Source of the DNA: Chloroflexota bacterium
GTDB taxonomy: Bacteria > Chloroflexota > Anaerolineae > Aggregatilineales > Phototrophicaceae
Direction: 5' to 3'
DNA: 64,000 nucleotides
Assembly (NCBI GenBank): GCA_020161935.1
Contig: JAIUNI010000005.1
Span: 124,001-188,000, forward strand
The position numbers and the translations under genes are program-made. The first letter of the stretch is position 1. The number at the start of each line of letters is the position of its first letter. The notes beneath the pieces were generated by a model. It searched no databases and was not told where the DNA came from. It was given only the letters and a program-made list of their open reading frames with translations. Below are positions 1-7,815 of this stretch, piece by piece.

Positions 1-282
1 GCAGGGTGGTCGCCAAATGGTGAACAGTTATTGTTGCGCGGTTCGATTGCTGATAATCAAGATATTTATTTGATTGACGTTGATGGTCGCAATTTGCATC
101 CAATTTCGTTGCCGAGTATCGATGATTATGACCCCATATGGTCACCAGATGGTAAATATATTGCTTTTTCTGGTGGTGAAACGGCTTCAATGGGGGAACA
201 ATCTATTTATCTTTATGATATTGAGAAACAGAATACTGCCAAATTGACAGGCGAAGCCTCTAATCCCATCTGGCGACCGTGA
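1..282 (+). CDS. TolB-like beta-propeller protein, C-terminal fragment
   Basis: The reading frame is open from base 1, so the gene begins upstream of the window and only about 93 C-terminal residues are visible. They contain PD40/WD40-like propeller repeats: GWSPNGEQLL, then IYLIDVDG, then PIWSPDGKYIAFSGG, then IYLYDIEKQNTAKLTG. This WSPDG.IAF pattern is typical of TolB-type periplasmic or extracellular propellers. The segment is more AT-rich than the genes after it. The exact function is not recognisable; it may be another propeller lipoprotein like the gene at 905. Confidence 0.75.
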   Translation, partial: AGWSPNGEQLLLRGSIADNQDIYLIDVDGRNLHPISLPSIDDYDPIWSPDGKYIAFSGGETASMGEQSIYLYDIEKQNTAKLTGEASNPIWRP

Positions 283-324
283 ACCCTTACCCGCGTGGTC
301 GCTCGGCGACTAGTATTGCACTCA

Positions 325-359
325 ACTTAAAACTTTAATCTTGTAACTTGAAACTGGAG
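325..359 (+). repeat. ACTNNNN heptad array
   Basis: Five period-7 units, four beginning ACT (325, 332, 346, 353) and one beginning TCT (339). They read ACTTAAA, ACTTTAA, TCTTGTA, ACTTGAA, ACTGGAG. The last unit supplies the GGAG ribosome binding site of the thioesterase gene that starts at 366. It belongs to the dispersed heptad family seen throughout this window. Confidence 0.75.
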
Positions 360-365
360 ACTCCC

Positions 366-833
366 ATGCTCGCCCTACAAGACATCTGCTTACCCACCGG
401 CATGTGCTACGGCTGCGGCTCCTCCAACCCCGACGGCCTCCACATCAAGAGCTACTGGTCGGAGGATAATCAATTCGTTGTTTGCCAGTTCGAGCCGCAG
501 GCCAAGTTCTCCTCCGGCTTTAAAAATGCGGCTTACGGTGGCCTCATCGCCTCGCTCATCGACTGTCACTCCAACTGGACGGCGATGGCCTTTGGCTACC
601 GTGCCGAAGGTCGTGAACCCGGCACGCAGCCCCTTGTCGCCTCCGTCACCGGCTCGCTCGGTGTCAAATACCTCAAGCCCACGCCGATGGATCAAACTAT
701 CCACCTCAAAGCATGGGTCGAGGGCGAAGTCGGTCGCAAAACCCGCGTCCTCTGTGAACTCGGCACGGCGGATCAAGTGACCGCCCTCGGCGACTCAGTC
801 TTCGTCCGCATCGACCCGTCCTTATTCGAGTAA
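366..833 (+). CDS. PaaI-like hotdog-fold thioesterase
   Basis: A protein of 155 residues resembling the PaaI/4HBT hotdog thioesterase superfamily, which hydrolyses acyl-CoA or related thioesters in the cytoplasm. The N-terminus has a CYGCGSSNPDGLHIKSYW segment, followed by the hotdog helix region AAYGGLIASLIDCHSNWTA and the strand VASVTGSLGVKYLKPTPMD. The conserved CxGCG...NPxGL opening is common in stand-alone bacterial members. The ATG at 366 is preferred over an in-frame TTG at 348, because GGAG lies seven bases before it. The substrate cannot be told from sequence. Confidence 0.8.
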   Translation: MLALQDICLPTGMCYGCGSSNPDGLHIKSYWSEDNQFVVCQFEPQAKFSSGFKNAAYGGLIASLIDCHSNWTAMAFGYRAEGREPGTQPLVASVTGSLGVKYLKPTPMDQTIHLKAWVEGEVGRKTRVLCELGTADQVTALGDSVFVRIDPSLFE

Positions 834-904
834 TCACAAGCCTTCGAGCCGCTTCCCGTTTATAATAAAGATGGTAACTCGCAGCGTCTTGAAGGTCGAT
901 ATAA

Positions 905-2269
905 ATGAAGTTGCTTATTGCTTTCCAAAAAGCCTCCTTACTTAGGACTCAGCACTCTGTACTCAGTACTGCCTTGCTCCTCCTAGTCCTGCTCGCCGCC
1001 TGTGGCCCATCGAATGACGTGCTGCCGACCGCCATCGACCTAAACACCATCGCCACGGACGATGCCGCCACCCGCGCCGCCGATACCGCGAATGCCGCCG
1101 CCACCGTCGCCAGCCAAACCGAAGTTGCCGCTCTGACCACCGCCACCAGTGTCGCCTTCAGCACCCTGAACGCGCCCACCGGCCTCCCGCCGACGTGGAC
1201 AGCATCGCCCATTCCGGCTGTGCCAACGCAGTCGCTCTTACCCACACAGCCCATAATTACCGCGCCGCCCATCGAAGGCACCATCTACTACAGCTTCAAT
1301 AGTGACTCGATAGCCATGCTCGCGGCGGATGGCTCAAGCGATGAACTCATTCTCGTCGGGGGTAAACCGGCTGATCTTCTGCTCTCGCCGGATGAGCAGT
1401 GGCTCGCCTACACCGCTGACGATGGCGAAGGTGTGCGCGAAGTCTACGCCATGTCGCTCCAAACCGAGGGCATCCCCGACGACCAGTGGTACCGTACCGT
1501 GCGCGTCTCTTGCCTCGGCTTCGCCCGTGTCGTGTATCCGGTCTGGTCTGCCGACAGCCGCATCCTCGCCTTCGCTGCCTCCGAAACACCTGATGGTGCG
1601 CTCGGCATCTACACGGTGGAACTCGCCGGCAGCAATCAATGTCCGGTCGCCAACCATCAGCGCGGCTTGGTACAAACTGAGTTCAATGAGATTACTGGCC
1701 TGACATGGAAGCCTGATAACACCCAGCTTTATCTCACGTCCGGCGCAGTATATGCCGTTGATTACGCTGACGGTAAGCTCTACCCGCCGTTGACCCAACC
1801 GTCGGGCTACGGGCCAGATTTCGCGCCCATCTTCCGCCCGACCACCACCGACCTCTACTACCTCAAAACCCAGCGTGACGACGATAGCACACTCATCGGT
1901 GGTGCCTTGTCGTACGTATCGCCCCTCGATCTCACCACGCTCCCCTTGTTCGAGCAGCGCGGTACGATATTCCTTGCTCAAACGATGGGGTTCAGTCGGG
2001 ATGGTAAGTTGGTCTTAGCTTCCGGCGCACAGGATGTCTTACTGCAAAATATGGCTGTTGGCAGCGCAGTCGTGGTCGTCTCCGGTGCCAAGTTTACCCC
2101 GCAGGCCGTTCTCAGCCCCGATGCGGGTTATATCGCCTATGTCGACTCCGGCGCGGACGAGAATCTCATCCAGCAGGTGTGGATTGTTGACCGGCGTGGC
2201 AGCAACCGCCGCCAGCTAACGTTCCACGAAGAAGGCACAATCACCTTCCTGAATTGGGCATCTAAATGA
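905..2269 (+). CDS. Propeller lipoprotein (TolB-like)
   Basis: A 454-residue exported protein. The N-terminus carries a signal peptide with a hydrophobic ALLLLVLLAAC stretch ending in a lipobox (LAAC), so it is probably lipid-anchored outside the cytoplasmic membrane. An Ala/Thr-rich linker of about 90 residues follows. Then come PD40-like propeller blades: LLLSPDEQWLAYTADD, PVWSADSRILAFAAS, LTWKPDNTQLYLTSG, GFSRDGKLVLASG and VLSPDAGYIAYVDS. The signal peptide is partly encoded by a heptad repeat array (940-974). The stop overlaps the glycerate kinase start (ATGA), so the two genes are translationally coupled. Its ligand is unknown. Confidence 0.75.
   Translation: MKLLIAFQKASLLRTQHSVLSTALLLLVLLAACGPSNDVLPTAIDLNTIATDDAATRAADTANAAATVASQTEVAALTTATSVAFSTLNAPTGLPPTWTASPIPAVPTQSLLPTQPIITAPPIEGTIYYSFNSDSIAMLAADGSSDELILVGGKPADLLLSPDEQWLAYTADDGEGVREVYAMSLQTEGIPDDQWYRTVRVSCLGFARVVYPVWSADSRILAFAASETPDGALGIYTVELAGSNQCPVANHQRGLVQTEFNEITGLTWKPDNTQLYLTSGAVYAVDYADGKLYPPLTQPSGYGPDFAPIFRPTTTDLYYLKTQRDDDSTLIGGALSYVSPLDLTTLPLFEQRGTIFLAQTMGFSRDGKLVLASGAQDVLLQNMAVGSAVVVVSGAKFTPQAVLSPDAGYIAYVDSGADENLIQQVWIVDRRGSNRRQLTFHEEGTITFLNWASK
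940..974 (+). repeat. ACTNNNN heptad array inside a coding region
   Basis: Five units with ACT at 940, 947, 954, 961 and 968: ACTTAGG, ACTCAGC, ACTCTGT, ACTCAGT, ACTGCCT. They lie wholly inside the signal-peptide codons of the propeller lipoprotein and are translated as LLRTQHSVLSTA. The same unit types occur in non-coding arrays at 6102, 23708 and 38551. Confidence 0.75.
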
Positions 2270-3402
2270 AAATGATCGTCGCCCCCGGTGCGTTCAAGCA
2301 CAGTCTCACTGCCACCGCCGCCGCAAAAGCGATTGCCGCTGGCCTAACCGAATCTGGTCTCGGCGCGGAACTCGTTATCCTGCCGATTGCCGATGGTGGC
2401 AACGGCACGCTTGATGCCTTCCTTGCGGATGGTGGGCGGCGTGTCAATGTGGAAGCCGTCGATCCGCTCAATCGTCCCATCACCGCGCCCTTCGGCCTCC
2501 TGCCCGATGGACAAACCGCCGTGGTTGAGATGGCGCTCGCCTCCGGTCTTGAACTGCTCACCACCACCGAACTCAACCCGCTGCTGGCGACCACCTACGG
2601 CACAGGTCAGCTTTTGCAAGCCGCACTCGCCTCCGGTGCCAAGCGCATCATCGTCGGCATGGGTGGCAGCGCCACGGTCGATGCGGGGGCAGGGGCGCTT
2701 CAAGCCCTCGGTGTCCGCTTGCTCGGCGCATCCGGTCAGCCCATTCCCTTCGGCGGCGGTGGCCTCAGTGAACTCGCGACTGTCGATACGTCCGCCCTCG
2801 ATCCGCGTTGGCAGTCCGTTGAACTCATCATCGCCTCCGATGTCACCAACCCGACTGTCGGTGACGATGGCGCGGCGGCGGTTTTTGGCCCACAAAAAGG
2901 CGCATCTCCCGAAGAGGTGAAAATCCTCGACAGCAATATCCGCCACTTCTGCGCCATTGTTCGTGACCAAATCGGCGTGGATGTCACCAACCGCGAGGGG
3001 GGTGGCGCGGCGGGTGCGCTGTCGGCGGGGTTACTGGCCTTCCTCGGTGGTCGCATCGCCTCCGGTGTCGATCTCTTGCTCGATACCAACGGCTTCGATT
3101 CGCACCTCGCCACCGCCGATCTGGTCATTACCGGTGAGGGGCAGATGGACTCGCAAACCGTCTCCGGTAAAGGCCCCATCGGGGTTGCCCGCCGCGCCCG
3201 CGAACATGGTGTCCCGACCATTGCCCTCGTCGGCAGCCTAAATACCACCGACCAACTCCTGCATGAAGCCGGTATGCAGGCCGTCATGCCCATCATGCCG
3301 CGCCCCATGCCCCTCGCCGAAGCCCTGCGCGATGCCTCCGTCTTACTCCAATCCGCCGCCCTGCGCTTGGGGTATGTATTGCAAGTTGGAAATCATTCCT
3401 GA
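2266..3402 (+). CDS. Glycerate kinase (GlxK/GarK family)
   Basis: A 378-residue glycerate kinase of the PF02595 family, phosphorylating D-glycerate with ATP, usually to 2-phosphoglycerate. Family landmarks are present in order: APGAFKHSLTA at the N-terminus, PIADGGNGTLDA, GMGGSATVDAGAGALQALG, IASDVTNPTVGDDGAAAVFG with PQKGA, GGGAAGALSAGLLAF, and ITGEGQMDSQTVSGKGPIG. Length is normal for the family. It overlaps the upstream lipoprotein gene by four bases and the downstream nucleotidyltransferase gene by one base (TGATG). A possible source of glycerate is the sugar phosphorylase/hydrolase pair at 20003-23508; that link is inference. Confidence 0.9.
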   Translation: MKMIVAPGAFKHSLTATAAAKAIAAGLTESGLGAELVILPIADGGNGTLDAFLADGGRRVNVEAVDPLNRPITAPFGLLPDGQTAVVEMALASGLELLTTTELNPLLATTYGTGQLLQAALASGAKRIIVGMGGSATVDAGAGALQALGVRLLGASGQPIPFGGGGLSELATVDTSALDPRWQSVELIIASDVTNPTVGDDGAAAVFGPQKGASPEEVKILDSNIRHFCAIVRDQIGVDVTNREGGGAAGALSAGLLAFLGGRIASGVDLLLDTNGFDSHLATADLVITGEGQMDSQTVSGKGPIGVARRAREHGVPTIALVGSLNTTDQLLHEAGMQAVMPIMPRPMPLAEALRDASVLLQSAALRLGYVLQVGNHS

Positions 3403-4322
3403 TGAGTGAACATTCAAGCAGGTTTATCGTTCCCATTGGCACACAGGTTGTTTGTAATGTTGATGTGCGTAACAATGCGGGTGATGTATTGTTCGCCAAA
3501 GGGGTTGTCGGCATTGTTGTGCGTGCGCCAGTTGATAATACCCATGCTTACCGTGTGCGCTTCATGGATGAAACCGAGTTAATGCTGTTTCGGAAAGACT
3601 TCACCCTGCGTAAGGAATTTCAGAATCCACTCGAACCTTTCAATCATATTGATGAAGTTGATCTTTACAAGCACATTGTTTATCGCTGTATTACCGGCTC
3701 TCGTGCTTATGGTCTCGATAACGACCAGTCAGATACGGATTGGCGCGGCTTCTACCTTCCACCTGCTGACTTACACTGGTCACTCTATGGTGTACCGGAA
3801 CAGCTAGAAAATGATGAGCGTCAGGAGTGTTATTGGGAGGTTCAGAAGTTCATTTTGTTGGCGCTAAAGGCCAATCCCAATATTCTTGAATGCCTGTACA
3901 CGCCGCTCGTGGATTTTCAAACACCTCTCGCGTCAGAATTACTTGCCATCCGTGAAATCTTCGTCTCGAAGATGATATATCAAACCTACAATGGTTATGT
4001 CATGTCGCAGTTCAAACGCTTGGAGCATCACTTACAAAATCACGGCACAATTAAGTGGAAACACGCCATGCACCTTATTCGTTTGCTCTTGTCCGGCATT
4101 CTCGCCCTTCAGGAACGCTATATCCCTGTCCGTGTTGAAAGCCATCGTGACCAACTGCTTGCCATTCGTCACGGTCAGCTCCCGTGGGCAGAGGTCAACC
4201 AATGGCGCATTCAACTCCATAAAGATTTTGACGCTGCTTTTGAAACCACCAAATTGCCGGATCGTCCCGATTACGAACGTGCCAACGCTTTTCTCGTACA
4301 CGCCCGCCGGAGCGCCACATGA
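3402..4322 (+). CDS. Pol-beta superfamily nucleotidyltransferase (RlaP-like), copy 1
   Basis: A 306-residue protein. Residues about 1-75 form a small beta-rich segment (IVPIGTQVVCNVDV, VVGIVVRAPVDN) that could be an SH3/KOW-like barrel. The nucleotidyltransferase core follows: TGSRAYGLDNDQSDTDWRG has the GS motif and the paired aspartates of the polymerase-beta fold. The family resembles RlaP/YcgL-type predicted nucleotidyltransferases (PF10127), some of which sit with RNA ligases in RNA-repair loci. No RNA ligase is visible here. It overlaps both neighbours, including an ATGA junction with a second, related nucleotidyltransferase. Substrate unknown. Confidence 0.75.
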   Translation: MSEHSSRFIVPIGTQVVCNVDVRNNAGDVLFAKGVVGIVVRAPVDNTHAYRVRFMDETELMLFRKDFTLRKEFQNPLEPFNHIDEVDLYKHIVYRCITGSRAYGLDNDQSDTDWRGFYLPPADLHWSLYGVPEQLENDERQECYWEVQKFILLALKANPNILECLYTPLVDFQTPLASELLAIREIFVSKMIYQTYNGYVMSQFKRLEHHLQNHGTIKWKHAMHLIRLLLSGILALQERYIPVRVESHRDQLLAIRHGQLPWAEVNQWRIQLHKDFDAAFETTKLPDRPDYERANAFLVHARRSAT

Positions 4323-5074
4323 ATTTTGACCAGCGCCTTTATGATGTCGTCGCCGCCCAACCGTATCCGCTGCTCTTTATTACCATCAGCGGCGCACATC
4401 TTTATGGCTTTCCCTCACCGGATTCCGATTACGACTTGCGTGGTTCGCATATCTTGCCAGTGCGCGAGATCGTGAGTTTGAATGAACCAGTCGAAACGGT
4501 TGACTTCTCCGATGTGGTTGATGGGTTAGAGATCGACTTGGTCACGCATGACCTTCACAAGTATTTCAACCTGCTGCTCAAGCGTAATGGCTATGTTTTA
4601 GAGCAAATTTGCTCGCCTTTGGTCATTCATACCACGCCGGAATTTGAAGAATTGCGTTCACTTGTACCCGCTTGTCTCACACGTCACCACGCTCATCATT
4701 ATTTTGGCTTCGTCAAAACCGAGTGGCGTTTATTCAGCAAAGAAAATCCACACCGCGTCAAACCCTTGCTCTACGTTTTCCGTGTGCTGCTCACCGGTAT
4801 TCATCTCATGAAAACAGGGCAGGTGGAGTCTAATCTGGTAACCCTGAATGACATCTACAAGCTCCCTTATATTCCTGACCTCATCGCCCGTAAATTGTCC
4901 GGTGCTGAACAATCCACTCTACCCGAAGCCGATACGGCGCTCTACGAAAGCGAATATCTACGACTCACCACCTTATTAGAGGTTGCGTTTACCGAAAGCC
5001 AATTGCCAGAATCGCCTACCGCCAATTCCCCCCTCAACGACCTTCTCGTGCGCCTCCGCCTCAAGAACCTATAA
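4319..5074 (+). CDS. Pol-beta superfamily nucleotidyltransferase (RlaP-like), copy 2
   Basis: A 251-residue relative of the preceding gene, lacking the N-terminal beta-rich extension. The catalytic region reads ISGAHLYGFPSPDSDYDLRG, with the serine-glycine motif and the DSDYD metal-ligand cluster. A helical C-terminal half includes HHYFGFVKTEWRLF and KPLLYVFRVLLTGIHLM, and the first copy has a matching KHAMHLIRLLLSGILAL region. It starts at an ATG overlapping the previous stop by four bases. Two divergent paralogues read in tandem suggest a heteromeric or two-step enzyme, which is inference. It is the last gene of the operon. Confidence 0.75.
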   Translation: MNFDQRLYDVVAAQPYPLLFITISGAHLYGFPSPDSDYDLRGSHILPVREIVSLNEPVETVDFSDVVDGLEIDLVTHDLHKYFNLLLKRNGYVLEQICSPLVIHTTPEFEELRSLVPACLTRHHAHHYFGFVKTEWRLFSKENPHRVKPLLYVFRVLLTGIHLMKTGQVESNLVTLNDIYKLPYIPDLIARKLSGAEQSTLPEADTALYESEYLRLTTLLEVAFTESQLPESPTANSPLNDLLVRLRLKNL

Positions 5075-5158
5075 GCATCATACCTTGATGCCTTATCATC
5101 ATCGCCCAAACTCGTATCCATACGGGAGCATTTCTCTGTGTTCCCGCTTCGCCTTCCT

Positions 5159-6150
5159 GCCTTGAACTTGAAACTTGTAACTTAAAACTATTTTCTAGGT
5201 TTATTTTCCGTTTGTGCCACAAACCATTTCCCAACCATCGACCAACCTACTTAACATTCCCGCTCCCTCAAAAGGTTAACGCCAACATCGCTTAAAAGTG
5301 ACCAAATGTTCTGACAAATGTTCACCCTTTTGACCGCTACTTCTGTTATCCTGTTCATAGGAGCAGTCACACTTCTATCCTCCCTCGCTTGCGGGGGAGG
5401 TGTCGCGATAGCGACGGAGGGGGTCTCCGCCGTACCTTAACAACCACACACTCCAACGCGCACAAATTGTCGTGCCGCTTACGCTGCATTTGCCGCTTGT
5501 TTCGCATTTGACTGTCACCTGATAACTGTCGACTAAAGCCCCTTTTTTGCAGCAAATGTTGCAGCAGCAAACCCACCGCCCGCCGCTGCAAAAAGAATCG
5601 CCCTTAACAACCGCATCTGCTTGGCAGTCTTACTATTTGGCTTTTACTGATAACTGTTCACTGAAAACTGATAACTAATTAGACAATCTTGGCGGCGGCA
5701 GTCCCAAACACGAATTTTCGCCAACTTTGCCAACTCCTTAGCCGAGGATAACGACGAATGGGACAAAATTTGCCAATTGAAATTGCTGCCTTCGGTACGT
5801 GCCAAATTTGCCAAATGTCACACCTGACATAACCGACACTGACGACACTGACGACATTTGCGACAAATACAAGGATTCTCAACTGCAACAACAACATCAA
5901 CAGCATCATTGAGGTCAAAACTTCCGAAACTGCGGAAAACGAGATTCCGAAATTGCAGAATTTGACGAATTTTCTGAATCAAGGGTCTTTTAGTGCGAAT
6001 CAAAAGTCGCCAGCCAAAATCGCACTGACGACTCACTGATAACGAATACCTTGGCGTTCTCTATCTTTCTTGGCGTGCTTGGCGATTCGTCTTTGCCTTT
6101 TACTCAGTACTTGGCACTCAGAACTCAGAACTCAGAACTCAGTACTCTAA
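5159..6150. repeat. Composite non-coding repeat element A
   Basis: This gap between two convergent genes shows no convincing coding sequence. It is built of sub-blocks: a heptad array at 5159-5190; a core at 5197-5361 that recurs inverted at 38378-38543; a GC-rich palindromic stretch near 5385-5440; a segment rich in GCATTTGCCGCTTG near 5487-5510; further heptads at 5511-5538 and 5646-5680; a low-complexity part at about 5690-6040 with CACTGACGACACTGACGACA; and a seven-unit heptad array at 6102-6150. Element B (37785-38583) carries related blocks in the same order on the opposite strand. The right end touches the stop codon of the FGE-like gene. Confidence 0.75.
5197..5361 (+). repeat. Core of repeat element A
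   Basis: About 165 bases, aligned by eye to the reverse complement of 38378-38543 with roughly 90 percent identity and a single one-base gap. It starts AGGTTTATTTTCCGTTTG and ends CTGTTATCCTGTTCATAGG. Shared inner blocks include ACCAAATGTTCTGACAAATG and GGTTAACGCCA. No open frame is conserved between the copies, so it is probably non-coding. Confidence 0.85.
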
Positions 6151-7793
6151 TAAGACACCACCCGCAGCCCGACATCGAACCAGCGCTGGTCAATCGGGTT
6201 CACGAAACGATACGCCGACTGCGCCGGATAACTGTTGAAGCCGAACGAGCTGCCCTTGACCATCTCGTTCGTTCCGTAGCACGGCCCCACCGGATCAGTC
6301 GTCACCAACAGCGCGTCATAATTAGCATCGTAGCAGTCAGAAACCCACTCGCCCGCGTTCCCCGCCATGTTGAACGCGCCCACCCAGCTCACACCTTCGG
6401 GGTAACGGCTCACCGGAACCGTACCACCCGCCGTCCCGTACACGTTCGCCTGCCCGCCGAACGCATCCCCCCACGGGTACAAGGTGGAGTTCGGCCCACG
6501 CGCCGCGTACTCCCACTCGGCCTCGGTCGGGATATGCCCACCGCGCCACTGGGCATACGCCTGTGCTTCCTCCAGCGTCATACCCACACGCGGGGTATCC
6601 GGTTGGGTCGAAGTCTGGTAGCTCGGTATATCCGCCAATGGTGAACCCGTGTTGAGGCGGAACTGCTCCCACTCGGCGTTGCTCACCTCATATTTGTCGA
6701 TCCAATAGCTCTGGGAGATACACACCATCCGTGCGCTGTGTCCCTTGATCTGGTTGTTGATGTCCGCCAGCACGTCGCTGCCCATCGTAAAGCATCCCGC
6801 TGGCACCAAAACCTGCACCACGCCATAAGCATCCGTCCGCTCGGTCACGCTCCCGTTGGCTGTGGGGAACACATCCGGCTGTAGGGGCTGTGCCGCCCAC
6901 ACGCTCGCGATAATACCGGGGTCAATAAATCGCGCGTCTTGATCGGGGCCGTTCCCCTGAAAAGCCGCGTTCGAGATGTAAACGCTCCCCTGCTGCCCGA
7001 CGAAAATAATCGAGGTGTTTTGGAGGTTGTCGAGGCTGACCACCCGGAAACCGAACTGGTTGACCCCGAACTCGAAACTCTTGGTGAACTGCCACCCATC
7101 CAACCCGCCGTTGACCGCGTTATAGGCGAACGCCCGTACCTGCTCGAACGGCTGGAAACCCGCCAGAATACCGGTTGAGAGCGTCCCGCGCAGGAAGATC
7201 GTCTGGCTAATATCCGGTATCGTGATGTAAAGGTCGTACTCAAATGGAGACATCAGGTGCATGAGCCAGCGTCCGGGTGTCAGGAACGCCCCCAGAGGCA
7301 GCCCCGCCATGTACTTGGTCACGCCCCCGTTGTCCACGTCAATCTGGCTGAACACGGCTGGCTGTACCTGTGTGCTGTCCGGTGCATAAACCCGCACATC
7401 CTCGGCCTTAATCTCTACGTCCGAGCAAATCGAGGGCAGCATCACGCGGTAGTCAGGAATATCCTGTACGTCCTGCGGGCCAAAGTCGCTGAACAAACTG
7501 CCCGCCTGTAGCTCTAAGGCGCAGTTCAAGAACGGTCGCTGTCCGCCTGTTCCAATCCCGACCGCTGCCACTAAATCCGGTGAGAAATCATCACCGAGGT
7601 CGATTTCCAGCGTGTCGTTCAAGTTGGTCGGGGTGGCGGTTCGCGTGGGGAAGGCCGCGCGGGTCGGCGCTAGCGTTCGGGTCGGTGTCGGGGAAACGGT
7701 CGGGGTCGCGGTCTGTGCCGAAAGCTGGAACACGCCCCCCATCATGGCTGTCAATAACAGGCTGATCGCGCCAAATACTCGTTTATTCATCAT
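6147..7793 (-). CDS. Secreted FGE-sulfatase-like (SUMF1-fold) protein
   Basis: A 548-residue protein with a signal peptide (about residues 1-27, ending LSAQTA), a Thr/Pro-rich linker to about residue 55, an unrecognised beta-rich region to about residue 310, and a C-terminal SUMF1/formylglycine-generating-enzyme fold. Fold landmarks are PAGCFTMGSD, YEVSNAEWEQF, GGHIPTEAEWEYAARG, YPWGDAF, FNMAGNAGEWVSDCYD and DVGLRVV. The end reads KGSSFGFNSYPAQSAYR, where catalytic FGEs have a GGS motif and a copper-binding cysteine pair; those cysteines are absent, so sulfatase activation is doubtful. Two adjacent ATGs (7793, 7790) follow AGGGGA. It lies 22 bases after the TIR-TPR gene, probably in one operon. 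The stop abuts a heptad array. Confidence 0.8.
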   Translation of the reverse strand: MMNKRVFGAISLLLTAMMGGVFQLSAQTATPTVSPTPTRTLAPTRAAFPTRTATPTNLNDTLEIDLGDDFSPDLVAAVGIGTGGQRPFLNCALELQAGSLFSDFGPQDVQDIPDYRVMLPSICSDVEIKAEDVRVYAPDSTQVQPAVFSQIDVDNGGVTKYMAGLPLGAFLTPGRWLMHLMSPFEYDLYITIPDISQTIFLRGTLSTGILAGFQPFEQVRAFAYNAVNGGLDGWQFTKSFEFGVNQFGFRVVSLDNLQNTSIIFVGQQGSVYISNAAFQGNGPDQDARFIDPGIIASVWAAQPLQPDVFPTANGSVTERTDAYGVVQVLVPAGCFTMGSDVLADINNQIKGHSARMVCISQSYWIDKYEVSNAEWEQFRLNTGSPLADIPSYQTSTQPDTPRVGMTLEEAQAYAQWRGGHIPTEAEWEYAARGPNSTLYPWGDAFGGQANVYGTAGGTVPVSRYPEGVSWVGAFNMAGNAGEWVSDCYDANYDALLVTTDPVGPCYGTNEMVKGSSFGFNSYPAQSAYRFVNPIDQRWFDVGLRVVSY

Positions 7794-7815
7794 CGTTCCC
7801 CTTCGCCCATTCTGG

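Noticed and set aside
6051..6644. Plus-strand open frame of 197 codons
   Set aside because: It starts inside element A and its heptad array and continues antisense to the FGE-like gene; arginine-rich with no fold signature.
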